Assembly (NCBI RefSeq): GCF_003201865.1
Contig: NZ_QJJJ01000007.1
Location: forward strand, 124,001-188,000
DNA from: Methylobacterium sp. B4
GTDB lineage: Bacteria > Pseudomonadota > Alphaproteobacteria > Rhizobiales > Beijerinckiaceae
DNA length: 64,000 nt
Reading direction: 5' to 3'
Position numbers and translations under genes: made by a program. The notes beneath the pieces were generated by a model. It ran no database searches and was not told the origin of the DNA. It was given only the letters and a program-made list of their open reading frames with translations. The number at the start of each line of letters is the position of its first letter. Position 1 is the first letter of the stretch. Below, piece after piece: positions 53,515 to 63,200 of the stretch.

Positions 53515-56500
53515 TCAGGCGGGCACGGCGGCCGCTTCGGCCTCGGCGAGGTGGCGGCGCATCCGGGCGGCGAGCACCCGGACGTTGGGCTCCAGCACCA
53601 TGCCGTCGTGGTCCCCTGAGACCTGCACGATGGAAAGGTCCGGCAGGTAGGGCGACCAGCCGTTGTCCTCGCGGATCAGCGAGCGGTTGACGTCGAGCCG
53701 GCGCCCGCCGGAGAGGCGGTGGAGGACCTGCACCTGCGGCCGGTAGAGGATCACCCGTCCGGGGTAAGCGTGCAGCACCAGCCGGTCGAGGGCACTGCGG
53801 AAGGCGGCCTCGATGGCGTCGTTGTGGAACTGCTCGGCCCCCACCTCCCGGGGCGCGGCCATGCGCTCGCGCAGGCGCATCGCCTCCCAGCGCGCGCGGC
53901 GCCGGAGCCATTCGGTGAGGAAGCCGCCGCCCTTCGCCCGGAACTCCTGCGCCTTCATGGTCAGCCGGTCGGTGACCGAGAGCGTCACGCGCTGGGGCAC
54001 CGGCGTGTCGAGGAGCAGCACGGCCGCCACCTCCTCGCCCTCCTCGCGCAGGCGCCGGGCCATCGCCATGGCGGCGAGCCCGCCGCCGGAGAAGCCGCCG
54101 AGCAAGTAGGGCCCGTGCGGCTGCACCGCGCGGATCTCGGCGCAGTAGTCGCGCGCCATCTCCTCGAAGGTCTCGTGCGGCGCGTGCTCGCCGTAGAGCC
54201 CCCGCGCCTGCAGGCCGTAGACCGGTCGCTCCGCGCCGATCTGAAGGGCGAGGTGGCGCAGGTTGAGCACGTTGCCGAACATGCCGGCGCAGAGGAAGAA
54301 CGGCGTGCGCGCCGCGTCCGCCCGCACCTGCATCGGCACCACGTGCAGCCATTTCGGGGATGCCGTCACCGTCGATCCGGCCGCCGCGGTCTCCGAGCCG
54401 CCGTCGCCGGCGGGAGCCGCCGCTCCCGGCCGGTCGCCGAGCAGAGCCGCGAGGGCGGCGATGGTGGGCGCCTCGAACAGCACCGAGATCGGCAGGTCGG
54501 CCGCGAAGCGCTCGCGCACCTTGCGCAGCAGCCGCACGGCGATGAGCGAGTGGCCGCCGACCTCGAAGAAGTTGTCCTCGACCCCGACCCGGGCGATGCC
54601 GAGCAGTTCGGTCCAGAAGCCCACCAGCGCCCGCTCGGTCTCGGTGCGCGGTGCGAGATAGGCCGCCTCGCTCTCGGGCCGCTCGAACAGCGAGGGGCGC
54701 GGGGCGGTCTCGGCCGGCGGAGCGGCGGCGCGGGCGCGCAGGGCCGCGAGATCCATCGAACTGACGACGACCTGCGGCCGCCCGGCCCGCAGCGCCCGGA
54801 ACAGCGCCTCGACGCCCTCCTCCGGTCGGATGCCCTGGCGGACGAGGGCGGCGAGCGCCCGCGCCGCGGAGGCCGAAGCCTGGGGCGCCTCGACCCGCGG
54901 CGCCGCGACCTCGATGCCCGCCTCGGACGCCTCCAGCGTGACGCCGCCGTCGAGGCGCCTCACCGTGAAGCCCTCGACCTCCATAATCAGAGCACCGCCG
55001 GCATCGGTGATGCTGATGTCGAAGCTCGCGAAGCCCTCGCCCTCGCTGGCACCGAGCCGGATGCGGCTCGTCACCTCGGCGGGCAGCGGACCGTGCACCC
55101 GCACGCGGCGATAGGAGACCGGCACCCAGAGCGCGGCCGCCGCTTCGTAGCCCGGCACGAGCGCCATGGCGCAGCCGGTGGCGATGTCGAGCAGCGCCGG
55201 GTGGAGTAGGAAGCCCGCTTCAAGGTCGGCCCGGTAGGCCGGGTCGAGGGCGAGCCGGGCGCGCGCGCTGCCCTCGGCGAGGTCGAGGCTGCGCAGCACC
55301 CGCCAGCGCGGCCCGAAGCGCAGATGCGCCTCCTGCACCGAGGGGATGGCCGCGGGCAGTCCTCCGGCCGGCGCGGGGGCGACCGTACGCGAGGCAGCGC
55401 CGGGGATCAGGCGGATGCGTCCCTGCGCGTGGCGGCGGAAGCCGGACCGTCCCCCTGCGCTCGCGAGGCTGCGCACGTCCAGGCGGAAGCCGTCGCCCTG
55501 CGGCTCCAGGCGCACCTGCACCCGGCCGCTCTGCCCGTCCGGCACGTGGAGCGGGCGCAGGAAGACGAGATCCTCCAGCGCGAAACCGCCCTCGACGCCG
55601 TGCTCGCGCAGGGCCTGGGCCGCGATCTCGAGATAGCCGGTGCCCGGCCAGATCGCCCTGCCCGAACCCACCCGGTGCTCGTCGAGGATCCAGGCGGCTT
55701 TTCCCTCCGACGCGCTCCAGCTCCCTTCCAGGCAGTGGCCGCCGCTGCCGTCCTCGGCCCAGGCGTTGAAGAGCGGTCCGCGCGGGGCCGGCCGCGGCGG
55801 CAGGGCGCGCGCCGGCGCGACCGCGCGGGCGGCGAGCCCGATCTCGTTCCAGATTCCCCAGTGGATCGCCACCGTGCGGCAGCCGGCACGATGGGACTGC
55901 GCCTCCGCGAAGGCGTTCAGGTAGGCGTTGGCCGCCACGTAATCGACCTGTCCCGCCGGGGCCGTGTCGGCACTGGTGGAAGAGAACAGGACGAAGAGGT
56001 CGAGGGGATCGTCCAGGGTCAGGGCGTGCAGGTTGCGCGTGCCGTGGATCTTCGGCGCGAGCACAGCCTCGATCTCGGCCTCGCTCTTGAGGGCGACGAG
56101 CCCGTCGCGCACGAGGCCGGCGGCGTGGATCACGCCGTTGATCGGCCCGAAGGCGGCGCGCGCCTCGGCCAGCACCGCACCCAACTCCTCCGGGTTGCTG
56201 ATGTCGGCGCAGCCGTAGAGCACCTTCGCGCCGAGCGCTTCGAGCCCGCGGATGCGCGCGATCGCCCGCCCCGTCCGGCCCTGCTCGCCATGCACGCGCA
56301 GGAGGTCGTCCCACAGGGCGCGCTCGGGCAGGATCGTGCGGCCCACGAGCACGAGGCGGGCGCGGTAGCGGCGGGCCAGGGCTTCGCAGACCGTTCCCGC
56401 AATGTCGCCGAGGCCGCCGGTGACGAGATAGACGCCGCCCTCGCGAAAGGCCGCTTCGCCCGCCTCCGCCGGGTCGAGGGGCAGCGGCGAGAAGTCCAGG

Positions 56501-59500
56501 CTCCAGCGGCGGCTGCGGTGGTAGGCCACCGTCTCGGTCGCCGGCTCGGCCATCAGATCGTCCCACAACCGTTCGAAGTCGCCGCCGGGCGCCTCGGTCC
56601 GGGCCGCGCGCCCGCGACCGGACCGGCTCGCCCCGTCGAACTGGTCCACGTCGATGGTGCGGATCGTGACGCCCGGCATCTCCTTCGGGATGACGAGGGC
56701 CGGGCCGAGCACGGTCGCCTTGTCCGGCTGGGCCGGGGCGCGGTCGCCGACCGCCTGCATCCCGCGGGTCACGACCGTGGCGTGGAGTGTCGCCTCGCCC
56801 ATCGCCTGCATCAGGCCGACGAGGCAGGAGAAGCCGCGTTCCAGGACGTGGTGGAACGGGCTGGAGCCCGGCCGGACACGCTCCTCCCGCGTCATCAGCC
56901 ACAGGTGGAGGAGGCGGTCGGGGCGGCGCCCGTCGGCGTCGAGCGCCTGGATCAGCGCCTCGTAGCCGGGCCGGCCATCCTCGGGGCAGAGTGCGTAGAG
57001 TTCGGGCCCGCGCCGACCGAACAGGTCGCCCGGCACCACCTCCGTGACCCGGTGCCCGGCCGCGCGCAGCCGCGCGACGAGGGCTTGCCCGACCGGCTCC
57101 TCGTCACGGAAGACGAGCCAGGTGCGGGAGGTGGAATCGGCCTCGACCTCCAGCGCCGCCGCCGATTGCCGCCAGACCGGCCGGTAGCCCCAGGCCGCGA
57201 TGTCGGCCCGCTTCTCAGGCACCGCTTCGGCCGCGCCGGGAGCGACCCGCTCCACGGCGTCGAGGAAGTAGCGCTGGTGCTGGAACGGGTAGGTCGGCAG
57301 CGCCACCCGGCGACAATCGCGGCCCTGCCAGAGCAGGCCCGGATCGACGGCGAGGCCGGTCGCCCAGGCGCGGCCGAAGGCGGCGAGGAAGGCGAGGCGG
57401 GCATCCGTCGCCTCGTCCGCGTGGGGCAGGCTGTTGAGGATGGCATTGGCGGGAATCGTCCCCTGCGCCTTGGCGAGCGAGGCGAGGGTGCGGCCCGGGC
57501 CGACCTCGACGTAGATCCGCCCCCGGTCGGCGGCGAGCAGGGCCAGGCCGTCGGTGAAGCGCACCGTCGAGCGCAAGTGCGAGACCCAGTAGAGCGGGTC
57601 GCAGGCCTGCGCCTCGGTGAGCCAGGTACCGGTGAGGTTCGAGACCACCGGAATCGCGGGCGGACGCAGCCTGAGCGTGCGCAGATAGGCTTCGAACCGC
57701 GGCAGGATCGGATCGAGCATGCGCGAATGGGCGGCGATGTTGATCGCCACCGGGGCGGTCTCGATGCCCTCCGCCTTCAGCGCCTCGCCGAACGACGCGA
57801 GCGCGTCGGTGGGACCCGAGACGACGCAGAGCGCCGGCCCGTTCACCGAGGCGAGGTCGAGGGTATCGGGGAGCCGGGTCCGCAGCGCCTCGGCGTCGAG
57901 GGCGACGCTGAGCATGCCGCCGCCCGTCACCGTGTCGAACAATTCGCCGCGCAGCCGCACGAGGCCGACCGCCTCGCGGAAGGTCATGATTCCGGCGACG
58001 CAAGCGGCGGCGTTCTCGCCCATGGAATGGCCGATCAGCGCCGCGGGCTTCAGGCCGCGGGCCTGCCAGAGCCGGGCGAGCGCGACCTCGCAGATCAGGA
58101 TCGCCGGCAGCTGGCGCGAGGGGCGCAAGAGCCACTGCGCGGCTTGCGGTTCGCGGGACTCGGCCCCGAGCCAGTGGGCGCGGATCTCGGCGGCGGCCTC
58201 CGGCGGCAGGTAGCCCAAGCCCTCGTCCAAAGCGGCGCGGAAGACCGGCTCGCCCTCGTAGAGCCCGCGCGCCATGCCGGGATGCTGCGCGCCCCCGCCC
58301 GGGAACAGGAACGCGGCGCCCGAGGCGTCAGGCACGAGCGTATGGGTGTGGAGGCGCCGCCCGTCGCCGCCGGTGAGCAGCGCGACCGCCTCGGCCTGGC
58401 TACCCGCCGCCAGCACCCGGCGGTGCTCGAAATGGCGCCGGCCGCTCCACAAGGTGTAGGCGGCATCCGCCAGCGGCAGGTCGGGCCGGCGCTCCAGCTC
58501 GGCCGCGAGTGCGCGACCCGCCTCGTCGAGCGCCGCGCGGCTGCGGGCGGAGAGCACGATGAGTTCAGGTCCCTCCGCTCCGGCGGCCGGGCGGGCGCGG
58601 GCGGCGGGGGCCGCCTCCAGGATGGCGTGTGCGTTGGTGCCGCCGACGCCGAGCGCGTTGACCGCGGCCCGGCGCGGGCCGGCACCGCGCGGCCAGGGGG
58701 TGAGCCGGTCGGCGACGGCGAAGGGGCTGCCGGCGAAGTCGATCGCCGGGTTCGGCCGCTCGAAGCCGAGGCTTGCCGGGATCTCCCCGTGCCGCAGGGC
58801 GAGCAGCGCCTTGATCATCCCGACGATGCCCGCGGCGGTGTCGAGATGGCCGATATTGGTCTTCACCGAGCCGACCCGGCAGAAGCCGGTGCCGCCGGTG
58901 CTCTGACGGAAGGCCTGGGTGAGCGCCGCGATCTCGATCGGGTCGCCGAGATAGGTGCCGGTGCCGTGGCACTCGACATACTGGATCGAATCGGCGTCGA
59001 TCCCCGCAAGCCCCTGCGCCTCCACGATGGCGCGGGCCTGCCCGTCGATGCTGGGGGCGAGGTAGCCGGCCTTGCCCGCGCCGTCGTTGTTGATCGCGGT
59101 CGCCTTGATGACACCCTGGATGGGATCGCCGTCGCGCAGGGCGTCGCCGAGGCGGCGCAGGACGACGACGCCGACGCCGGAGCCGAACACCGTGCCGGCG
59201 GCGCGGTGGTCGAAGGCGCGGCAGACGCCGTCGGGCGCCAGGATCTCGCCCTCCTGCGCGAGGTAGCCGCGCCGGTGCGGCAGCTCGATGGTGACGCCGC
59301 CGGCCAGCGCCATGTCGCACTCGCGGGCGAGCAGGCTCTGGCAGGCGCTGTGGACCGCCACCAGGGAGGTCGAGCAGGCGGTCTGCACGTTCACGCTCGG
59401 TCCCTTCAGGTCGAACAGGAACGAGGCGCGGGTGGTGAGGAAGTCCTTGTCGTTGCCGGTATGGCGCAGCAGGAACAGGCCGGTCTCCTCGACCAGCTCC

Positions 59501-59952
59501 CGGTGGCTCAGCACGTTGTCGTAGAAGTAGCTGCCCATGCCGCAGCCGGCGAAGACGCCCACGGGGCCGGCCTCGCGCTCCGGCGGACGGGCGGCGCTCT
59601 CCATCGCCTCCCAGGCGCATTCGAGGAAGTGGCGGTGCTGCGGGTCCATCACCGCGGCCTCCTTCGGGCTCATCCCGAAGAAGCCGGCATCGAACCCTTC
59701 CATGTCGGGCAGGTCGGCGCAGACGGCGACGTAGTTCGGCAGCCGGGAGCGGGCGGGCGACTCGCCGGCCGCGTCGAGCTCCTCCATCGTCAGCGGGCGG
59801 ATCGAGCTGACGCCGCCGCGCAGGTTCTCCCAGAACTCGCGGGTGTTGCGGGCGCCCGGAACCCGCAGGGCCATGCCGATCACGGCGATGTCGGTCTCCG
59901 AAACCTCGGCTTCGGTGGCGGCAAAGGCGGAGGGTGGCGGGGAGACGGACAT
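53515..59952 (-). CDS. Type I polyketide synthase, KS-AT-KR-DH-ACP-TE
   Basis: This is a single-module PKS of 2145 residues. KS: about 20-445, catalytic Cys 193 (TACSTS), His 329 (HGTGT) and His 369 (NIGH). AT: about 547-850, GHSMG with Ser 643; the specificity segment reads AAHS, neither the malonyl (HAFH) nor methylmalonyl (YASH) standard. KR: structural part from about 921, NADPH motif GGLGDIAG at 1179, catalytic Ser near 1325 and Tyr 1338. DH: about 1395-1670, His 1426 in HRVGSGRAIWPG and Asp 1589 in HPALLD. ACP: GGHSL with Ser 1802. TE: about 1885-2140, GGFSGGG with Ser 1955. It releases its own product by the TE. It is divergent from the NRPS gene, forming one cluster. DH after KR is an uncommon order. 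Confidence 0.92.
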   Translation of the reverse strand: MSVSPPPSAFAATEAEVSETDIAVIGMALRVPGARNTREFWENLRGGVSSIRPLTMEELDAAGESPARSRLPNYVAVCADLPDMEGFDAGFFGMSPKEAAVMDPQHRHFLECAWEAMESAARPPEREAGPVGVFAGCGMGSYFYDNVLSHRELVEETGLFLLRHTGNDKDFLTTRASFLFDLKGPSVNVQTACSTSLVAVHSACQSLLARECDMALAGGVTIELPHRRGYLAQEGEILAPDGVCRAFDHRAAGTVFGSGVGVVVLRRLGDALRDGDPIQGVIKATAINNDGAGKAGYLAPSIDGQARAIVEAQGLAGIDADSIQYVECHGTGTYLGDPIEIAALTQAFRQSTGGTGFCRVGSVKTNIGHLDTAAGIVGMIKALLALRHGEIPASLGFERPNPAIDFAGSPFAVADRLTPWPRGAGPRRAAVNALGVGGTNAHAILEAAPAARARPAAGAEGPELIVLSARSRAALDEAGRALAAELERRPDLPLADAAYTLWSGRRHFEHRRVLAAGSQAEAVALLTGGDGRRLHTHTLVPDASGAAFLFPGGGAQHPGMARGLYEGEPVFRAALDEGLGYLPPEAAAEIRAHWLGAESREPQAAQWLLRPSRQLPAILICEVALARLWQARGLKPAALIGHSMGENAAACVAGIMTFREAVGLVRLRGELFDTVTGGGMLSVALDAEALRTRLPDTLDLASVNGPALCVVSGPTDALASFGEALKAEGIETAPVAINIAAHSRMLDPILPRFEAYLRTLRLRPPAIPVVSNLTGTWLTEAQACDPLYWVSHLRSTVRFTDGLALLAADRGRIYVEVGPGRTLASLAKAQGTIPANAILNSLPHADEATDARLAFLAAFGRAWATGLAVDPGLLWQGRDCRRVALPTYPFQHQRYFLDAVERVAPGAAEAVPEKRADIAAWGYRPVWRQSAAALEVEADSTSRTWLVFRDEEPVGQALVARLRAAGHRVTEVVPGDLFGRRGPELYALCPEDGRPGYEALIQALDADGRRPDRLLHLWLMTREERVRPGSSPFHHVLERGFSCLVGLMQAMGEATLHATVVTRGMQAVGDRAPAQPDKATVLGPALVIPKEMPGVTIRTIDVDQFDGASRSGRGRAARTEAPGGDFERLWDDLMAEPATETVAYHRSRRWSLDFSPLPLDPAEAGEAAFREGGVYLVTGGLGDIAGTVCEALARRYRARLVLVGRTILPERALWDDLLRVHGEQGRTGRAIARIRGLEALGAKVLYGCADISNPEELGAVLAEARAAFGPINGVIHAAGLVRDGLVALKSEAEIEAVLAPKIHGTRNLHALTLDDPLDLFVLFSSTSADTAPAGQVDYVAANAYLNAFAEAQSHRAGCRTVAIHWGIWNEIGLAARAVAPARALPPRPAPRGPLFNAWAEDGSGGHCLEGSWSASEGKAAWILDEHRVGSGRAIWPGTGYLEIAAQALREHGVEGGFALEDLVFLRPLHVPDGQSGRVQVRLEPQGDGFRLDVRSLASAGGRSGFRRHAQGRIRLIPGAASRTVAPAPAGGLPAAIPSVQEAHLRFGPRWRVLRSLDLAEGSARARLALDPAYRADLEAGFLLHPALLDIATGCAMALVPGYEAAAALWVPVSYRRVRVHGPLPAEVTSRIRLGASEGEGFASFDISITDAGGALIMEVEGFTVRRLDGGVTLEASEAGIEVAAPRVEAPQASASAARALAALVRQGIRPEEGVEALFRALRAGRPQVVVSSMDLAALRARAAAPPAETAPRPSLFERPESEAAYLAPRTETERALVGFWTELLGIARVGVEDNFFEVGGHSLIAVRLLRKVRERFAADLPISVLFEAPTIAALAALLGDRPGAAAPAGDGGSETAAAGSTVTASPKWLHVVPMQVRADAARTPFFLCAGMFGNVLNLRHLALQIGAERPVYGLQARGLYGEHAPHETFEEMARDYCAEIRAVQPHGPYLLGGFSGGGLAAMAMARRLREEGEEVAAVLLLDTPVPQRVTLSVTDRLTMKAQEFRAKGGGFLTEWLRRRARWEAMRLRERMAAPREVGAEQFHNDAIEAAFRSALDRLVLHAYPGRVILYRPQVQVLHRLSGGRRLDVNRSLIREDNGWSPYLPDLSIVQVSGDHDGMVLEPNVRVLAARMRRHLAEAEAAAVPA

Positions 59953-60267
59953 GGAACGGTCGAGCCCTCTTGCGGCGCGGCTTGAGCGCCCCTCGGCGGA
60001 GGGCGCGCATCGCTCAGGCTAGCGAGAGGCGGGGTTGAGCCGCCATCCGGCCAAAACGAGGGGCCGCCCGTCCGTCGGGCGGCGCCCCCTCTCCCCCGGA
60101 AGGCGTAGCAGTCGCTCGATTGGCGGCGTGGAGCCGCACGCCCGGCGAGACTTAAGAGCAGGAGGCGTCACTTCCTCCGCCGCCGCGGCGGACCTGCTCG
60201 CAAGAAGTCCCGGCAAGGGTCCGCGACGGGTCGGCTCGGCGCATCCGAACACCGAAGGCAAACGGCG
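59953..60267. promoter_or_regulatory. Divergent PKS/NRPS promoter region
   Basis: This is a 315-bp gap between divergently transcribed biosynthetic genes. It contains a strong GC hairpin (60058-60091; arms GGCCGCCCG / CGGGCGGC around a 5-base loop) without a T run. Promoters for both genes are expected. No clear iron box was seen. Confidence 0.45.
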
Positions 60268-63200
60268 ATGAGGGCTTCCACCGAACGTCGGCTCGTCCTG
60301 ATGGGCGACCAGTCGCTGCTGGCGCAGTGCGGCGAGACCGCCCTGCGGCGCGGGCACCGGATCGTGGCGGTGGTGACAGCGAGCGATGCGGTCGCGCACT
60401 GGGCCGACGAGGCGGGACTGCCCGTGATCAAGGCCGGGTCCGACGTCGCCGCAGCGCTGGCGGAGGAGGCCTTCGACTGGTTCCTCTCGATCGCCAACCT
60501 GCGCATCGTGCCGCGCAGCGTTTGGGGCCGGGCCCTGGAGGGCGCGGCGAACTTTCACGACGGGCCGCTGCCGCATTATGCCGGCCTCAACACCCCCGCC
60601 TGGGCGATCCTGAACGGCGAGGCGAGCCACGGCATCACCTGGCACGCCATGACCGATGCGGTCGATGCCGGCGGCGTCTACGTCGCCCGCCGCTTCGAGG
60701 TCGCCCCGGACGAGACCGGCTTCAGCCTCAACGGCCGCTGCTTCGAGGCCGGCATCGAGAGCTTTGCCGAGTTGCTCGACGGGATCGAGGCGGGCACCCT
60801 CGCGCCCCGGCCGCAGGAGCCGGGACCGCTGACGCTCTACCGCCGGACGGCACGCCCCGAGGCCGCCGGGATTCTACGCTTCGACCGACCGGCCGAGGAG
60901 TTGGCCCGGCTCGCCCGCGCCCTCGACTTCGGGCCGGGCTACGCCAACCCGCTGCTGACGCCGAAACTCTGCATCGACGGGCGCGCCTACCCGGTCGCCT
61001 CGGTGTCGGCGACCGGCGCTTTGACCGTGTCGCCCCCCGGCACGGTGCTGGACGCCGACGCGGACGGCCTCACCGTCGCGGCGCTCGACGGGGCAGTGCG
61101 GGTCGAGGGCCTGCGGCAAGAGGACGGCACGGCTCTGGCCGCCGACACCCTCGCGGCCGCGGGCGACGCCCTGCCGCTCTTCGAGGCCGGCGCGCTCGCC
61201 CAAATCACCCGCGCCGCCGAGCCGGCAGTCCGCAACGAGGCCTGGGGCGAGGCGCGCCTTGCCGCCCTCGCACCCCTGGCGCTGCCGGAGATCCGTCCCG
61301 AGGGCACGGGCGCGACGCGCTTCGAACACCTCTCCGTCGGCCTTCCGCCTGTGCTGTCCGGGACGCGCGCCCTGGCGATGCTCGCCGCCTACCTCGCCCG
61401 CGTTTCCGATGAGCCGCGCTTCGACGTCGCCTACGCGGATGCCCAGGTCGGCGCGGCCGGCCGCGCGTATCCGGGCCTGTTCAGCCCCGTTCTGCCGCTG
61501 CGCATCGAGGCGGAAGGGATGACGGGCGACGGCCTGGAACGGGCGGTTGCGGCCGAGATCGCGGCCTTGCGGGCGCGGGCGACGCTGCCCGCTGACCTGC
61601 CGCTGCGCCGGCCCGGTCTCGCCGTCCCGCGCTACGGCGTCGCCCTGGTCGAGGGGTCGGGCCCGGACCACGCCGTTCCCGGCTGCCCCCTCACCCTGGT
61701 GGCCGGTGGATGCGAGGCGCTGATCGTCTACGACGCCGCCCGCCTGCCCAGGGAAGACGCGGAAGCGCTGGCGGAGCGCATCGCGACGTTCGCCGCCGCC
61801 TTCGCCGCCGAGCCCAGCCGGGCGATCGAGGATCTGCCGCTGCTCTCGGAGGCGTGGCGCGAGCGGATGCTGGTCGCGTGGAACCGCACGGAGACGCCCT
61901 ACGACGCGGCCTGCATCCACGCTCTGATCGAGCGGCAGGTCGACCGCACGCCGGAAGCGACCGCGCTCGTCTCCGGCAGCGAGAGCCTGAGCTATCGCGC
62001 CCTCGACGAGCGGGCGAACCGGGTCGCCCACGCCTTGCGCGCCCGCGGCGTCGGGCCGGACCAGCCGGTCGGGCTCTACGCCGCCCGCGGGCTCGACCTC
62101 GTGGTCGGGGCGCTCGCCATCCAGAAGGCCGGCGGCGCCTACGTGCCGCTCGATCCGGCCTACCCGCGCGAGCGGCTGGCCCTGATGATCGAGGATAGCG
62201 GCCTCTCCGTCGTCCTGACGCAGCGCGCGCTGGCCGGCTCGGTGCCGGGCGCCGCCCAGACCATCCTCTCCATCGAGGAGGCGGGCACAGGCCCGGCGAC
62301 CCGGCCGGAATCCGGCGTCAGCCCGGCGCACGCAGCCTACGTCATCTACACCTCGGGCTCGACCGGGCGGCCGAAGGGCGTCGTGGTCGAGCACCGCAAC
62401 GTCGCCAACTTCTTCGCCGGAATGGACGAGCGGATCGCCCGCGACGAGCCGGAGCAGCCCACGTGGCTCGCGGTCACGAGCCTGTCCTTCGACATCTCGG
62501 TGCTGGAGCTGTTCTGGACCCTGTCGCGCGGCTTCAAGGTGGTGGTGGCCGCCCCCCCGACCGGGGCCACGGCCGCGCCGGCCGCCGTGCCGATGACGTT
62601 CAGCCTGTTCCACTGGGGTCAGGCCGAGCGCGGGGGCGAGATGTACCGCCTGCTGCTCGAAAGCGCCCGCTTCGCCGACGCCCACGGCTTCACCGCGGTC
62701 TGGACGCCCGAGCGTCACTTCCACGATTTCGGCGCGCCCTACCCCAACCCGGCGGTGACCGGGGCCGCGGTCGCCGCGGTGACCTCGCGGGTCGCGATCC
62801 GGGCGGGAAGCTGCGTCCTGCCCCTGCACCACCCGGCCCGCGTCGCCGAGGAATGGGCGGTGGTGGACAATCTCAGCGGGGGACGGGCCGGCATCGCCTT
62901 CGCCTCCGGCTGGATGCCGGAGGACTTCCTGCTCCGCCCCGAGAACGCTCCGCCGCGCAACAAGGACGCGCTCGTGCGCGACCTCGACACCGTGCGGCGG
63001 CTGTGGCGCGGCGAGGCCGTCCCCTTCGACGGGCCCGGCGGCACGATCGACGTGATCACGCAGCCCCGGCCCGTCTCCCGGGAACTCCCGGTCTGGATCA
63101 CCACCGCCGGCAATCCCGACAGCTTTCGCGAGGCCGGGCGGCTCGGCGCCAACCTGCTGACCCACCTGCTCGGGCAGTCGGTCGATGAACTGGGCGAGAA

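Noticed and set aside
55324..59985. A 1553-residue plus-strand open frame over the PKS
   Set aside because: It is antisense to a PKS with all catalytic motifs; its composition is shadow-like and no motif is present.
60058..60091. Rho-independent terminator between PKS and NRPS
   Set aside because: A strong GC hairpin exists but no T run follows on either strand, and the genes are divergent so no terminator is needed there.
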